Assembly: GCF_008629675.1 (NCBI RefSeq)
Contig: NZ_VWOX01000019.1
Coordinates: forward strand, 62,001-126,000
Reading direction: 5' to 3'
Origin: Roseiconus nitratireducens
Lineage (GTDB): Bacteria; Planctomycetota; Planctomycetia; Pirellulales; Pirellulaceae
Length of the DNA: 64,000 bases
Below the pieces are notes generated by a model. That model saw only the letters and a program-made list of their open reading frames with translations. It did no database searches and was not told the origin of the DNA. How positions within the stretch are numbered: the stretch's first letter is position 1; the number at the start of each line of letters is the position of its first letter. This document shows, in pieces, positions 1-9,452 of this stretch. Position numbers and translations under genes: made by a program.

Positions 1-491
1 TGGCCGGCGGAGAATTGTGGATCGATGGCTACAACGTGCTGACGTCGATTGAGGCGGCGCTTGCCGGGGGAGTCATCCTGTGTGCGCGCGACGGATGTTT
101 CCGCGACATGGCAAGCATGCACGGCAGTTACCGCAAGGTTGCCGAGACCCTTCCCGCTCTGCAACTGCTGGCCGAACGTCTCTCGGATTGGAAAGTGGCT
201 CGATGCTGTTGGTATTTGGACGCTCCGGTCTCCAACAGTGGTCGACTGAAAACCCTGATCGAAGGAATCGCAGAGCAGTGGGGAGCTTGCTGGGAGGTCA
301 AACTGGTCGCCGATCCGGACCCGATTCTCGCCACCGCCGATCAGACGGTGGCTTCGGCCGACAGCCAGATCCTTGACGTCGCCCCGCGGTGGTTCAATTT
401 GGCCCGGCGGGTGATCGAAGAGCAAATCGAAGGTGCCTGGATTGTGGACCTGTCCAGCCCTGGTAAAGCTACGGTTTCAAAACAACCTTGA
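1..491 (+). CDS. DUF434/DUF5616-type protein, 3' part only
   Basis: The reading frame is open from the window edge (frame of base 3), so this is the C-terminal part of a larger gene. The visible protein has WIDGYNVL, then RDGCFRDMASMHG, typical of the DUF5616 half of DUF434-family proteins, followed by a stretch rich in Asp and Ala (ADPDPILATAD, ASADSQILD). The D-x-x-N start of the domain and the conserved acidic residues suggest a nuclease-like or nucleotide-binding fold, but the biochemical function of this family is not established. Its last 23 bases overlap the 3' end of the convergent dehydrogenase gene. Family assignment rests on motif recall, and the true start lies outside the window. 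Confidence 0.75.
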   Translation, partial: AGGELWIDGYNVLTSIEAALAGGVILCARDGCFRDMASMHGSYRKVAETLPALQLLAERLSDWKVARCCWYLDAPVSNSGRLKTLIEGIAEQWGACWEVKLVADPDPILATADQTVASADSQILDVAPRWFNLARRVIEEQIEGAWIVDLSSPGKATVSKQP

Positions 492-1638
492 TGCAGCCGT
501 CTGCCTTGTCTCGGAACTTCTTGTAGGCTTCCGGAGCATCCTTGAGCGATTCGACGTGGGTGACCACGAACGAAGGATCGATTTCGCCACTTTGAATTCT
601 CTCCAACAGGGGCGATAGATAACGTTGCATGTGAGTTTGCCCCATGCGGATTTGGAGGGCCTTATTCATCGCCGTGCCCCACTGCAAACTGACGCTGCTA
701 AAGTACACGCCGGGAACGGACACTTTGCCGCCCTTTCGGCTGCATTTGAAGATTTCATTCAACACGTGTGGACGATCCGATCCCAGGTGCAGAGCCGTCT
801 TCGTCTCATCGACCACTGTCTGCAACTGGCCCGCTACATGATTCTCCGCCCCGACCGCGTCGATACAGCAGTCGGGTCCGCGACCGTCGGTCATTTCTTG
901 AAGCGTTTCGTAGACGTCCGATTTTTCATAATCAATTACCTCCGCCTTCGAGACGGAGCGAGCCATTTCCAATCGTTCTGGCACGGTATCGATCGCAATG
1001 ACTCGTTTTGCGCCCAACATCCAGGCGCTTTGAATGGTGAACTGCCCAACCGGGCCACATCCCCAAACCGCGACCGTATCGGTGGGTTTGATGTCACAAT
1101 TCTCAGCCGCCATATATCCGGTCGGGAAGATATCCGACAGGAACACCACCTGTTCATCAGGCAAACCATCGGGAACTTTGATGGGCCCGACGTCGGCGTA
1201 CGGGACGCGAAGGTACTCAGCTTGTCCCCCCGCGTAGCCACCCAGCATGTGGGTGTAGCCGAACAGGCCGGCCGGCGAGTGCCCCATCACTGATTTTGCC
1301 TGGTCCGCGTTTCGATTGGATTCGTCGCACAACGAATACAAATCGTTTTGGCAGAAAAAGCAGGAACCGCACGAAATGGTGAATGGCACCACCACGCGAT
1401 CTCCAGGTTTCAAACGGTTGACCGCGGCCCCCACCTCCACCACTTCTCCCATCGGTTCGTGTCCGATGATGTCTCCTGATTCCATGGCCGGCGCTGCACC
1501 GGCCATCAAATGCAAATCAGATCCGCAGATTCCCGAGGCCGTGACGCGAATGATCGCGTCGGTGGGCTCCAGTATTTTGGGGTCGTCGACGTTGTCCACG
1601 CGAATGTCGTTTCGGCCGTGCCAGCATACCGCTTTCAT
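469..1638 (-). CDS. zinc-dependent alcohol dehydrogenase family protein
   Basis: A 389-residue medium-chain dehydrogenase. N-terminal GroES-like domain with catalytic-zinc ligands in GICGSDLHL and GHEPMGEV; structural-zinc cysteines in CGSCFFCQNDLYSLC; Rossmann nucleotide loop AVWGCGPVGQFTIQ near residues 190-205. The insert after the structural zinc and the length resemble the glutathione-independent formaldehyde dehydrogenase/threonine-dehydrogenase-like branch. The substrate cannot be read from the sequence; oxidation of an alcohol or aldehyde adduct with NAD(P) is the family reaction. It starts with ATG and ends convergent with, and overlapping, the DUF434 gene. It stands alone, so no pathway is indicated. 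Confidence 0.9.
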   Translation of the reverse strand: MKAVCWHGRNDIRVDNVDDPKILEPTDAIIRVTASGICGSDLHLMAGAAPAMESGDIIGHEPMGEVVEVGAAVNRLKPGDRVVVPFTISCGSCFFCQNDLYSLCDESNRNADQAKSVMGHSPAGLFGYTHMLGGYAGGQAEYLRVPYADVGPIKVPDGLPDEQVVFLSDIFPTGYMAAENCDIKPTDTVAVWGCGPVGQFTIQSAWMLGAKRVIAIDTVPERLEMARSVSKAEVIDYEKSDVYETLQEMTDGRGPDCCIDAVGAENHVAGQLQTVVDETKTALHLGSDRPHVLNEIFKCSRKGGKVSVPGVYFSSVSLQWGTAMNKALQIRMGQTHMQRYLSPLLERIQSGEIDPSFVVTHVESLKDAPEAYKKFRDKADGCIKVVLKP

Positions 1639-2006
1639 TGTTTCGCCAATTCGGTTTGTTCAAATGATGATTGAAGATGAATTTGGATCGGCGATCAACG
1701 CGCGGATGCAAACACCTTTCGCTTCGGCGTGCCGATGCAAATGCAATGCCTACCGACGCCCGGACCGTCCGGTCCGGCAACGCATGTGACGAACTACGAT
1801 CGCTTCAAACACCTTGGTGCTGTTCCGATATGAGTCCGCGTAAGATCATCTCTCCATGGAAAAACGAATCACGTCGAGACCCCTTCGGAGACGGTCGACG
1901 TGTCACTACTTTTGACGCTAGCGGAGAGCGATCTGCGGGAAAATTTGAGGAACGGCTTGACCTCATCCACCTAACCTAATAGTTTAGGTGAAACGAAGGA
2001 GAACCA
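1639..2006. other. intergenic region upstream of a BlaI module
   Basis: This 368-base gap separates the divergent dehydrogenase and BlaI-type genes, so it should hold promoters for both. Open frames here have arginine-rich translations typical of non-coding GC-rich DNA and no recognisable domain. The only structured element I see is the dyad next to the BlaI start, listed separately. Confidence 0.5.
1968..1990. promoter_or_regulatory. probable BlaI-type operator (CACCTAA-N9-TTAGGTG)
   Basis: Two overlapping dyads share the right arm: CACCTAA with TTAGGTG (9-base spacer) and ACCTAA with TTAGGT (4-base spacer). They end 16 bases before the ATG of the BlaI-type repressor at 2007. BlaI/MecI proteins bind short palindromes over their own promoters, so autoregulation is the natural reading. 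The half-site differs from the classical TACA/TGTA core, so the assignment is inferred from position and symmetry. Confidence 0.55.
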
Positions 2007-2375
2007 ATGCCGGGTCCGACGGAAAAAGAAATCGAACTACTCAAGGTGCTGTGGGAGCTTGGCGAAGGAAGCGTCCGAGCGGTGCTTGACCACATGGCGC
2101 CCGACGGCAGCGTCCATTTCAACACGGTGCAGACTCAATTGCGGATCATGGACCGCAAAGGTTGGGTGCGTCACCGTCGCGAAGGTCGCACGCTGATCTA
2201 CCAGCCGGTGTACACCCGCAAACAGGAAGTCTCGCGGTTTCTCCATCAAGTCTTCGACGGATCCGCCGACGAACTCGTCTTGAACATGCTCTCGGCGGAA
2301 AAGCTCCCGCCCGAGACTCTTGATCAGCTTGAGGAGATGATCAAGCAAGCACGCGAAAAGCAACGTCGCAAATAG
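2007..2375 (+). CDS. BlaI/MecI/CopY family transcriptional repressor
   Basis: A 122-residue winged-helix repressor with the family signatures LKVLWELGEGSVRAVLDHM and TVQTQLRIMDRKGWVRHRR (recognition helix and wing), then a C-terminal dimerisation region with FLHQVFDGSADELVLNML and an acidic/Leu-rich tail. An AGGAG-like site (gaaggagaacc) precedes the ATG. It is followed after 44 bases by an M56 peptidase, the usual partner: in BlaR1/BlaI systems the membrane peptidase triggers cleavage of the repressor. No beta-lactamase is nearby, so the regulated output is probably the downstream run of genes. One of three BlaI-type genes in this window. Confidence 0.93.
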   Translation: MPGPTEKEIELLKVLWELGEGSVRAVLDHMAPDGSVHFNTVQTQLRIMDRKGWVRHRREGRTLIYQPVYTRKQEVSRFLHQVFDGSADELVLNMLSAEKLPPETLDQLEEMIKQAREKQRRK

Positions 2376-2419
2376 CGAGTTGCCGTCCCATCCGATCTCA
2401 CCTTCGGGAGAACGCCGCC

Positions 2420-5401
2420 GTGTCATCCTTTTCGATGTTCCTGTCCGAATTGGCCGTTTGGCTTCTGGAAGCGGCCCTGGTCAGCACGCTGTTGCTGGCC
2501 GTGGGCTACTTGATCGCGACCCGATGCCGAAACCCCGCCGATCGATTGCGAATCTTGCAATGGACTCTGGCGATGACACTCGCGGCGTTCGTGTTCACCG
2601 CTTCGTCGTCGCGTTTGAAGATCGAAATCCCCGTCGCCCAAGCGAGCACGCAATCACAGCGAACGCTCGTCCAAAGCCGGTCCACCCCGTCTTCGGCACC
2701 CCGCGCTCTCACGACGGAACAGGGATTCGTCGACGGCACGGCGCTCAATCCACAGCGGGATATCCCGCCCGCTGACTCCGCCATTGCTGGCCCCGTTGAG
2801 GTAGAGAGCAATCATTCCATTGCGGAAGGTCCGCTTTCTGGTCCTCGCGCGACAGCCCCATCCGCTGCTGCAACGGAGGGTTCAATTCGATGGTGGTTCG
2901 TTGTCGGAATCTCGCTTCTCGCGCTCTATCTTTCCGGCGTGGCGTTCAGTGGACTTCGCTGGTTTGCTGCCCAGATCCGTTTGAACCATCTGTTGCGTTG
3001 CAGCCAACCGGTCCCCTCAGCGGTCAGCGACGAATTCCGCGGCATTGCAGGCGAAGCCGCCACGGACGTGCGACTGCGGATCAGTGCTCACGTTTGCACT
3101 CCAATCACCTGGGGGCTTTGGTCTCCGGTGATTCTGCTGCCAGCTTCCGTCGTCGGTGCACCGGATCGTGCAACGCTGCGATACTTTCTGGCCCACGAAT
3201 GGTCGCATGTTCGCCGTCGTGATTCATGGACCTGGCAGATGGCGATCGCAACGCAGTGTCTGTTGTTCTATCACCCCCTGTACTGGATCGTCCGCCGAGA
3301 GTTGCTGATTTCGATGGACCGAATTGCCGACGCGGAAGCTGCCGGTCAGGGTGATTCCTCCATCGACTACGCGGCGTTTCTGGTGCAACTGGCACGTCAA
3401 CGCAGCGGCGCGATTCCGCAATTGACATTGGGGGTCAGCGACAAACGTTCGCAACTGCAACAGCGCGTCAAACACCTGCTTGGCGGCGAAGGGCTTGCGG
3501 GAACCGTCTGTTCGCGGCGACGCAAACTGGCAATCGCTTCCCTGGCAATCCTGATCGGGTTGGCCGGCGCGATGATCCGTTTTGAAACACGAGCCGTTGC
3601 CGCAGATCCGCCGCAGGAAATCGAAACGCAGGAAAGCACGTCGCAAGACGACCCATCGCAGGAGGATTCGCCGCAGCCGTCCGTCGAAGACTCGGAATCC
3701 GAGATCGCGACTGAGCAACCGAACTCTCCACCCGCGATGAGTCCGCTGGAACTGTTTCAACAGATCTCAGACGCCGCCGAGCCCGCCGTCGGGGAACTCT
3801 TGAAGGCTAGCTGCCAGGAACGGCCTGATGGCAGCATCTTGTATGTCGGTTTCGTTCGCAATGCGGCCAACGACCTGCCAATCCCCGGTGCGACGGTCAA
3901 GGTTCATCGAAAGTTGAGCCGCGATCCGAAGACGGGCGGCTGGAGCACGATCGAGGTGACCGAGCATCGCTCCAACGCCATCGGACTTTATCATTTCACG
4001 CTCCCGCCGGAGCAGGTTGCTCAAAGCAGTTTGTACATCGAGGTCGAAGCCGCACATCCGAATTATGCGTCCAAGAGCCGCTCCGGCTATTCCCACACGA
4101 TGATTCGAAAGAACCTGAAGATGGGTGAGCTGCCCTTCTACACGGAAATCCGACTTTGGCCGGGCGAGCCGATCGAAGGCACGATCGTTTCACCCGATGG
4201 TAAACCGTTGGAAGACGTGAAGGTTTCCATGTACGCGTCCTCGGATCAGGCATCCGGATTTCCGGCGGGTTCCTTCGATCGAACGGTGACTGACGCCAAG
4301 GGGCGTTTCCGGATCGTTCCCCCGACCCCCGGGGACGGCGTTCTTTGGATTCAACCGGAACAGTTCTCACCGCAGGCGCACCGCATCAGGGATCGTCGTG
4401 GCGATTGGGGCGAATTCAAATTGGAATCGGGCTCCACAACGCGCGGCAGAGTTCTCGACGTCGACGGCGATCCCGTCTCCGGAGTGCGGATCAGCGCCCG
4501 CCGTCAAGGCGATGGAGATGAAGCGGATGAGTATTTGAACTCCAGCCGAGTCGCCAACCAGATTGGCCGAGAAGTCGTCACCAGCGAAACCGGCGAGTAT
4601 GAATTGACGTCGCTGCCCGTCGGAGATTATCGCATCCGCATTGAGCCAAACGCGAAGGAGGGCGACTACGATCCTCCGCCTCTGGAAGACGTGTTCGTGC
4701 AGCAGTCGCTGAAGATTGAGAACCAGGAGCCGCAAGAATTTGACATTCAGGCGCTTCCCCACGTGGTCCTCGACGGAACCTACCTGGACAGCAACAACCA
4801 GCCCCGCACCGGTAGTGAGGTCATGCTCTTCGGACGATTGGATGGAGAATTCTACTTCACGCAAAGCTCCTCCCCTGGAAAGGACGGCAAGTTCCAGATC
4901 CGCATTCCCCACGGCTTGAAGCAGACAAAGATGGATCTGATCACCAACGAGCACAGTGCGCTCAAGTGGCGAATGTCTCGCGAGCAGCCGCTTCAGCGGG
5001 GACGCAACGTCGATCTGGGCCTGGTTGAAGATGACATCACCGGATTCGAAGTCGTTCGCTACACCGCTCCGATTCTGATGGTCAAAGCCGTCGACGAGTC
5101 CGGGAAGATGATTCCCGACGTTGTGCCCATCGTGACGTACACCCGAGACGGCGACGATCGAGAGGGCATGGTCATGTACCCGACCGGCAGCCGAGTCAGC
5201 TTTGAAAAGCAGAATGACGGTCGGCACCGTTCTTCGCAAATGCTGCCGGACGAACCGATCGAAGTGACGGTGAAGAAGGACGGTTACTCGACCGAGCCTC
5301 AGCGATTCACACTCGGTGAAGGTGAGATCCAAGATGCCGAATTCGTGATCAAACCCGTCGCGGATCAACCATCGAAGACGCAATCCGATGATGAAGATTG
5401 A
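2420..5401 (+). CDS. M56 (BlaR1-type) membrane peptidase with carboxypeptidase-regulatory-like repeats
   Basis: A 993-residue membrane protein starting at GTG. The N-terminal third has several membrane segments and the zinc-peptidase motif HEWSH at about residues 259-263 followed by VRRRDSW, the hallmark of M56 peptidases. A further membrane segment (IASLAILIGLAGAMI) ends the BlaR1-like part near residue 390. A Gln/Ser/Glu-rich linker leads into several beta-sandwich CarboxypepD_reg-like units (for example PIPGATVKVH, GTIVSPDGKPLEDVKVSM, GRVLDVDGDPVSGVRISA). No penicillin-binding sensor domain is visible, so the trigger is probably not a beta-lactam; the extracytoplasmic repeats may be the sensor. 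Its stop overlaps the next gene by 14 bases, indicating translational coupling. Confidence 0.88.
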   Translation: MSSFSMFLSELAVWLLEAALVSTLLLAVGYLIATRCRNPADRLRILQWTLAMTLAAFVFTASSSRLKIEIPVAQASTQSQRTLVQSRSTPSSAPRALTTEQGFVDGTALNPQRDIPPADSAIAGPVEVESNHSIAEGPLSGPRATAPSAAATEGSIRWWFVVGISLLALYLSGVAFSGLRWFAAQIRLNHLLRCSQPVPSAVSDEFRGIAGEAATDVRLRISAHVCTPITWGLWSPVILLPASVVGAPDRATLRYFLAHEWSHVRRRDSWTWQMAIATQCLLFYHPLYWIVRRELLISMDRIADAEAAGQGDSSIDYAAFLVQLARQRSGAIPQLTLGVSDKRSQLQQRVKHLLGGEGLAGTVCSRRRKLAIASLAILIGLAGAMIRFETRAVAADPPQEIETQESTSQDDPSQEDSPQPSVEDSESEIATEQPNSPPAMSPLELFQQISDAAEPAVGELLKASCQERPDGSILYVGFVRNAANDLPIPGATVKVHRKLSRDPKTGGWSTIEVTEHRSNAIGLYHFTLPPEQVAQSSLYIEVEAAHPNYASKSRSGYSHTMIRKNLKMGELPFYTEIRLWPGEPIEGTIVSPDGKPLEDVKVSMYASSDQASGFPAGSFDRTVTDAKGRFRIVPPTPGDGVLWIQPEQFSPQAHRIRDRRGDWGEFKLESGSTTRGRVLDVDGDPVSGVRISARRQGDGDEADEYLNSSRVANQIGREVVTSETGEYELTSLPVGDYRIRIEPNAKEGDYDPPPLEDVFVQQSLKIENQEPQEFDIQALPHVVLDGTYLDSNNQPRTGSEVMLFGRLDGEFYFTQSSSPGKDGKFQIRIPHGLKQTKMDLITNEHSALKWRMSREQPLQRGRNVDLGLVEDDITGFEVVRYTAPILMVKAVDESGKMIPDVVPIVTYTRDGDDREGMVMYPTGSRVSFEKQNDGRHRSSQMLPDEPIEVTVKKDGYSTEPQRFTLGEGEIQDAEFVIKPVADQPSKTQSDDED

Positions 5402-7136
5402 TCCCGGAACGTCCTTGCTGGCGACGTTGCTGTTCTTCGCCTGTTGGCCATTGGTCAACGCGGCCGCCGAATCACCGGCCGCCGTCCCCAGGGGCGCAAT
5501 CGTGGATCGACACGTCACGGCCCGCCTGGACCAACTGGATGTCCAGCCGGCGGCTTTGACTTCGGACACTGAGTTTTTGCGACGGCTGTCTTTGACCACG
5601 ATCGGCCAGTTGCCGACCCCGAATCAAATCCGTGAATTTGTTGCCGATCCGCATGTTGATAAACGCGGTCGGATGATCGACGCACTCTTGCAACACGACC
5701 TGCATTCGGCACTGTGGGCGACGCGGTTTTGCGAATGGACCGGAAACGATTTCGAGACGCTGGCCGCTGGCGATGACGTCAAGCTTGCACTCGCCCAGCT
5801 TTGGCATCGTTGGTTCCGAGAGCGTGTTGCCGCCAACACGCCCTACGACCAAATCGTTCGTGCCGTGGTAACCGCCGACAGCCGCAACGACATTCCATTG
5901 GATGATTGGATCGACAAAGAGATCGCCGGGATCCAGGCTTTACGAGCAGGCAATCCGCCCAGCGGTGTCGACCGAGAGTCATTGGAGCTTTTCTATCAGC
6001 GAACGGATATCCAGGATGCCTACCCGGTGCGTGAGCTGGCCGAACGAGTTTCGTCCAGCTTTTTGGGAGTGCGTCTCAATTGTGCCCGCTGTCACGATCA
6101 CCCGTTTGATCGGTGGAGCCAAGACGATTACCAATCTTTCGTCCGATTCTTTGATCAGGTCCGCCACGGGCAATCGCCTGAATTGCGTCGCGCCTTGTCA
6201 GAACGTTTGGCGAACCGACGCAAGCTTCGGGCCCGCGGTGAATCTCCCGGGCCTCCGATACCGCGGATCACCGAAGTCTATGTCGCCGAAAGAATCGATC
6301 AAAGCGAATTGCCGCGACCGCTCGACGGCGCGAGGGATTTCAAGGTGACCGCGGATGCTCGGGCTTCACTCATGGATTGGATGGCCGCCACCGACAATCC
6401 ATTCTTTGCGAAAAACTTGGTGAATCGCGCGTGGGCACATTACTTCGGCCGCGGGCTGGTTGAACCCCTGGATGGGCTGACCAGCCATCTCGATGATGCG
6501 ACGTATCCGGAGCTCTTGGACGAGCTCGCCCGTGAATTCGTCGTCAGTGGTTGTGACATTCGATGGTTGGAACGCGAACTTTTGAATTCGGCCGCCTGGC
6601 AACGATCTTCGGTGACAAGCAAAACTTCAGGCGGGGATCCTCAGAATCTGGCTCGCGCTGAAATCCGTTTGCCGCCGGCGGAAGTCGTTGTCGACATGTG
6701 GCACGACGCCACCGGGGTCGAACGCCAATTCGGCGATCCACTCTTTCGCGGTTTCACGGCGATTGAGATCGGACCAAACCGACTGCCAGACAGCCCCTGG
6801 GACGCCTTCCTGGATCAATTCGGTCGGCCCGAGCGGTCCGTCACATGCGATTGCGGCCAGAAGCGTCGGCCTTCGATTCGACAGGTGCTCACCTTGATGT
6901 GTGATCCGAAGCGGCTAGCTGATCTCTCCAGCGGTCACGTTGCCAGGTGGCTTTCCGACGATTGGGACGACGAACAGATTCTGGACGAGATGTTCTTGCA
7001 AACGTTGTCGCGTTGGCCCACCGCCAAAGAGCGACAGGCTGCTCTCGACATGCTGCAAAGCGGACCTCGGCGTCAAGCCTACGAAGACATCCTTTGGGCA
7101 CTCGTCAATACGACCGAGTTCATCACGATTCACTGA
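5388..7136 (+). CDS. DUF1549/DUF1553 (PSCyt2/PSD1) domain protein
   Basis: A 582-residue exported protein: signal peptide LLATLLFFACWPLVNAAA, then a DUF1549 region with CARCHDHPFDRWSQDDY, a region around FAKNLVNRAWAHYFGRGLV and a C-terminal DUF1553 part ending near ALVNTTEFI. These domains are planctomycete-typical and nearly always sit beside a DUF1501 gene, as here. The protein lacks the N-terminal cytochrome-c domain found in many longer relatives, making it shorter than average. Function is unknown; the CxxCH-type motif in DUF1549 resembles a heme-binding site, but I cannot confirm heme. It overlaps the M56 gene by 14 bases. Confidence 0.92.
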   Translation: MMKIDPGTSLLATLLFFACWPLVNAAAESPAAVPRGAIVDRHVTARLDQLDVQPAALTSDTEFLRRLSLTTIGQLPTPNQIREFVADPHVDKRGRMIDALLQHDLHSALWATRFCEWTGNDFETLAAGDDVKLALAQLWHRWFRERVAANTPYDQIVRAVVTADSRNDIPLDDWIDKEIAGIQALRAGNPPSGVDRESLELFYQRTDIQDAYPVRELAERVSSSFLGVRLNCARCHDHPFDRWSQDDYQSFVRFFDQVRHGQSPELRRALSERLANRRKLRARGESPGPPIPRITEVYVAERIDQSELPRPLDGARDFKVTADARASLMDWMAATDNPFFAKNLVNRAWAHYFGRGLVEPLDGLTSHLDDATYPELLDELAREFVVSGCDIRWLERELLNSAAWQRSSVTSKTSGGDPQNLARAEIRLPPAEVVVDMWHDATGVERQFGDPLFRGFTAIEIGPNRLPDSPWDAFLDQFGRPERSVTCDCGQKRRPSIRQVLTLMCDPKRLADLSSGHVARWLSDDWDDEQILDEMFLQTLSRWPTAKERQAALDMLQSGPRRQAYEDILWALVNTTEFITIH

Positions 7137-7196
7137 CCAGAAACCTCCTCAACCGCTCTCCGCAGTCCCCCGCCACTCCAGCCAGGAATCGTCACG

Positions 7197-8495
7197 ATGT
7201 TTCCGATTCGCCGTCGCATTCAGCACGCCATTGCTCGCCGACAGTTTGTGACCGTTGGCGCCGCCGGAACGATCGGTCTGGGTCTGGCGGATCTCCTCCA
7301 AGCCGAAGCCGAGCAGGACCGAGCCGATTCTCCGGCCAAATCCATCATTTTCGTCTGGCTTGCCGGCGGACCGGCCACCCTGGACATGTGGGACCCAAAA
7401 CCGCAGGCGTCCGAAGAGATTCGCGGCGAGTTCGAAAGCATCGCAACCGCGGTGCCCGGCGTGCATTTTGGCGAACTGATGTCCCAAACGGCAAAGATTG
7501 CGGATCGTTGCACCTTGGTGCGCTCGCTACATCACAACATTCCGGATCACGTGCCGGGCAGTCAGTATGTGATGACGGGCAATCCGCCGAACCCCGCTCT
7601 GGAGTATCCGTCGATTGGATCTTTGTCGGCCAGCCTCCTTCCCGCATCCGCCGGCATGCCCGCCTACTTTTGTTTAGGTGATGCCGCCAGCTCCGGCGGT
7701 GGGTTTTTGGGCGCCGCCCACGACCCTTTTCGCGTTGCGATACCTTCGCAACCGGCACCGCTGTCCCTGGACGGTCTCAGTCGCCCCGAGTCGTTGACTG
7801 AAGCACGGCTACACCATCGTCGTCAGCTTCGCGACGTCTTTGAGGCATCATTCGTCGATTCGCGTCGACAGATCGACGTCGTGCCAACGTTAACGGAGTT
7901 TCAGCAACAAGCGTTTGAAATTCTTTCGTCCAATCGGATCGGGCAGGCTTTTGATTTGTCCACGGAAACCGATGCCGTTAGAGAGCGTTACGGTCGCAGC
8001 GAGGCGGGGCGCTCGACGTTGACGGCACGGCGCCTGATCGAAGCGGGAGCACGTTTTGTCACGGTAGGCATCGGTGGCTGGGATACGCACAGCGATCACT
8101 TCCCGATCATGCGGCGGCAGCTGCCTCCACTGGATCAAGCATTGCACGCGCTGATCCAGGATCTGGCCGAACGCGGGATGCTCGAGGAAACGCTGGTGGT
8201 TTGTGGCGGCGAATTTGGACGCACCCCAAAGATCAATGCCGGTGCCGGCCGAGACCACTGGTCAAGAGCGATGACGTACTTGCTGGCCGGTGGAGGGCTA
8301 TCGCCCGGTGCTGTGTTAGGTGAAACGGATCCACGCGGATTTGCTCCGATCCGCGATGCCTGCTCGCCCGATGATTTATCCGCGACGATACTTTCCCAGC
8401 TTGGTTTCTCTCCAAGCCACCAAGTGCAAACGACCGCAGGCAGGCCGATTGAGATGTTTATAAATGGAACGGTTTTGACGCAAATCGTTGGGTGA
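7197..8495 (+). CDS. DUF1501 domain protein, probable Tat substrate
   Basis: A 432-residue protein of the alkaline-phosphatase-like DUF1501 family. The N-terminus carries RRQFVTVGAAG followed by a mild hydrophobic stretch and LLQAEA, a twin-arginine-type signal. Family landmarks are IFVWLAGGPATLDMWDPKP, LHHNIPDHVPGSQYVMTG, VGIGGWDTHSDHF, GGEFGRTPKINAGAGRDHW and a C-terminal FINGTVL. Conserved Asp/His residues in those blocks match the metal-binding core of sulfatase/phosphatase-like folds, but no substrate is known. It follows the DUF1549/DUF1553 gene by 60 bases, as is standard for this pair; co-export of both products is likely. Confidence 0.93.
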   Translation: MFPIRRRIQHAIARRQFVTVGAAGTIGLGLADLLQAEAEQDRADSPAKSIIFVWLAGGPATLDMWDPKPQASEEIRGEFESIATAVPGVHFGELMSQTAKIADRCTLVRSLHHNIPDHVPGSQYVMTGNPPNPALEYPSIGSLSASLLPASAGMPAYFCLGDAASSGGGFLGAAHDPFRVAIPSQPAPLSLDGLSRPESLTEARLHHRRQLRDVFEASFVDSRRQIDVVPTLTEFQQQAFEILSSNRIGQAFDLSTETDAVRERYGRSEAGRSTLTARRLIEAGARFVTVGIGGWDTHSDHFPIMRRQLPPLDQALHALIQDLAERGMLEETLVVCGGEFGRTPKINAGAGRDHWSRAMTYLLAGGGLSPGAVLGETDPRGFAPIRDACSPDDLSATILSQLGFSPSHQVQTTAGRPIEMFINGTVLTQIVG

Positions 8496-8550
8496 AGGCA
8501 ACACCGCTGCGAAAGTTTTCCACCCGGCGAGCACCTCGCAAAAACGCATC

Positions 8551-9354
8551 ATGAATCGTTCGGCAGAAACCTGGTTGCGGGCCCGAGAGTTGGCCGACAC
8601 ACGTTCGCGGAATGAGCTGCTCGCGCGACAGTTTTGCCAACACTTGCGTCCCGACACCACGGTCATCGATTTGGGCTGCGGAGGGGCCGCCAATTTGCGG
8701 TACTTATCGAGGTTTCTTCGCGTCGAACAGCCTTGTTTGGGGATTGACCATGATCCAGACATTCTCGCCTGCGCCGCCGAACACTTGCGCACCCCATCGG
8801 TTCAGTTCCGCCGATTGGATTTAGCGAGGCATCTGTCACATTTACCGCGCGGTCCCCAGACAGCCTTCACAGCTTCCGCGTTCCTCGATCTCGCCTCGCA
8901 AGATTTCTTGATCCGGTTTGTGGAGCTTGCCAGGGAGACGCCGTTGTTGATCGCGATGACGGCCTCCGGAACGCCTCGGTGGGATCCGGTGGAGACCGAA
9001 TTCGAAACGACGGCCATCGACGAGTTTTTATCCGCACATCGCCGCTCCGATCATGGTTTTGGACCGTCGGTCGGGTATGACGCGGCCGATCGACTGTCCG
9101 AATTACTTTCCGCCGCCGGCTGCTCCGTGACCACCGTGCAAACGGATTGGAACCTCGACTTTCGCGACGCGACCTTGATCCGGCTGCTCATCGACGGTAT
9201 CGCAAACCGATTGGCATCCCTGAAATGCGATTTGGACATCAATCGTTGGCGAGAACGACGTCTGCAATTGCTTGCCGACGCGGTCCTTGTCTGCACAGTG
9301 CCCCATCGGGACCTGCTCTCGATCCCGCCTGGCCGCGGCGGCACGGAGCAATGA
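8551..9354 (+). CDS. class I SAM-dependent methyltransferase
   Basis: The protein has the SAM-binding motif I VIDLGCGGAANLRYL, motif II LGIDHDPDIL and an acidic motif after RRLDLARHL. I chose the ATG at 8551, giving MNRSAETWLRAREL and 267 residues, because the longer frame from 8488 would overlap the DUF1501 gene and adds residues unlike the family start. The substrate is not evident. It is the last gene of the co-directional run that begins at 2007, although the 55-base gap and unrelated function make membership in that operon uncertain. Confidence 0.88.
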   Translation: MNRSAETWLRARELADTRSRNELLARQFCQHLRPDTTVIDLGCGGAANLRYLSRFLRVEQPCLGIDHDPDILACAAEHLRTPSVQFRRLDLARHLSHLPRGPQTAFTASAFLDLASQDFLIRFVELARETPLLIAMTASGTPRWDPVETEFETTAIDEFLSAHRRSDHGFGPSVGYDAADRLSELLSAAGCSVTTVQTDWNLDFRDATLIRLLIDGIANRLASLKCDLDINRWRERRLQLLADAVLVCTVPHRDLLSIPPGRGGTEQ

Positions 9355-9364
9355 AAGATCGTGA

Positions 9365-9452
9365 GGCGCCGCTTCGCGGCTGTTGGTGTTTGGCAGCCTT
9401 TACCGTCGGCTTGCGCCGACGGCAGGGGGCTGGCGTCGCTTCGCGACCAGGG
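9365..9452. repeat. cluster of short intergenic hairpins (REP-like)
   Basis: Three inverted repeats lie in tandem after the methyltransferase stop: GCCGC-ttc-GCGGC, a perfect 8-bp stem CCGTCGGC-ttgc-GCCGACGG at 9403-9422, and an imperfect CTGG..TCGC-ttc-GCGA-CCAG at about 9431-9451. There is no T-tract, so they are not classical intrinsic terminators, although the 8-bp stem could pause or end transcription. The UUCG-like loops and tandem arrangement resemble dispersed REP elements. A frame open through the area (from 9361) is unlikely to be coding. Confidence 0.5.

Noticed and set aside
4367..5599. 410-residue minus-strand open frame
   Set aside because: It lies antisense to the M56 and DUF1549 genes; the translation is Val/Arg/His-rich without domain or start context. 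GC-rich codon usage creates such shadows.
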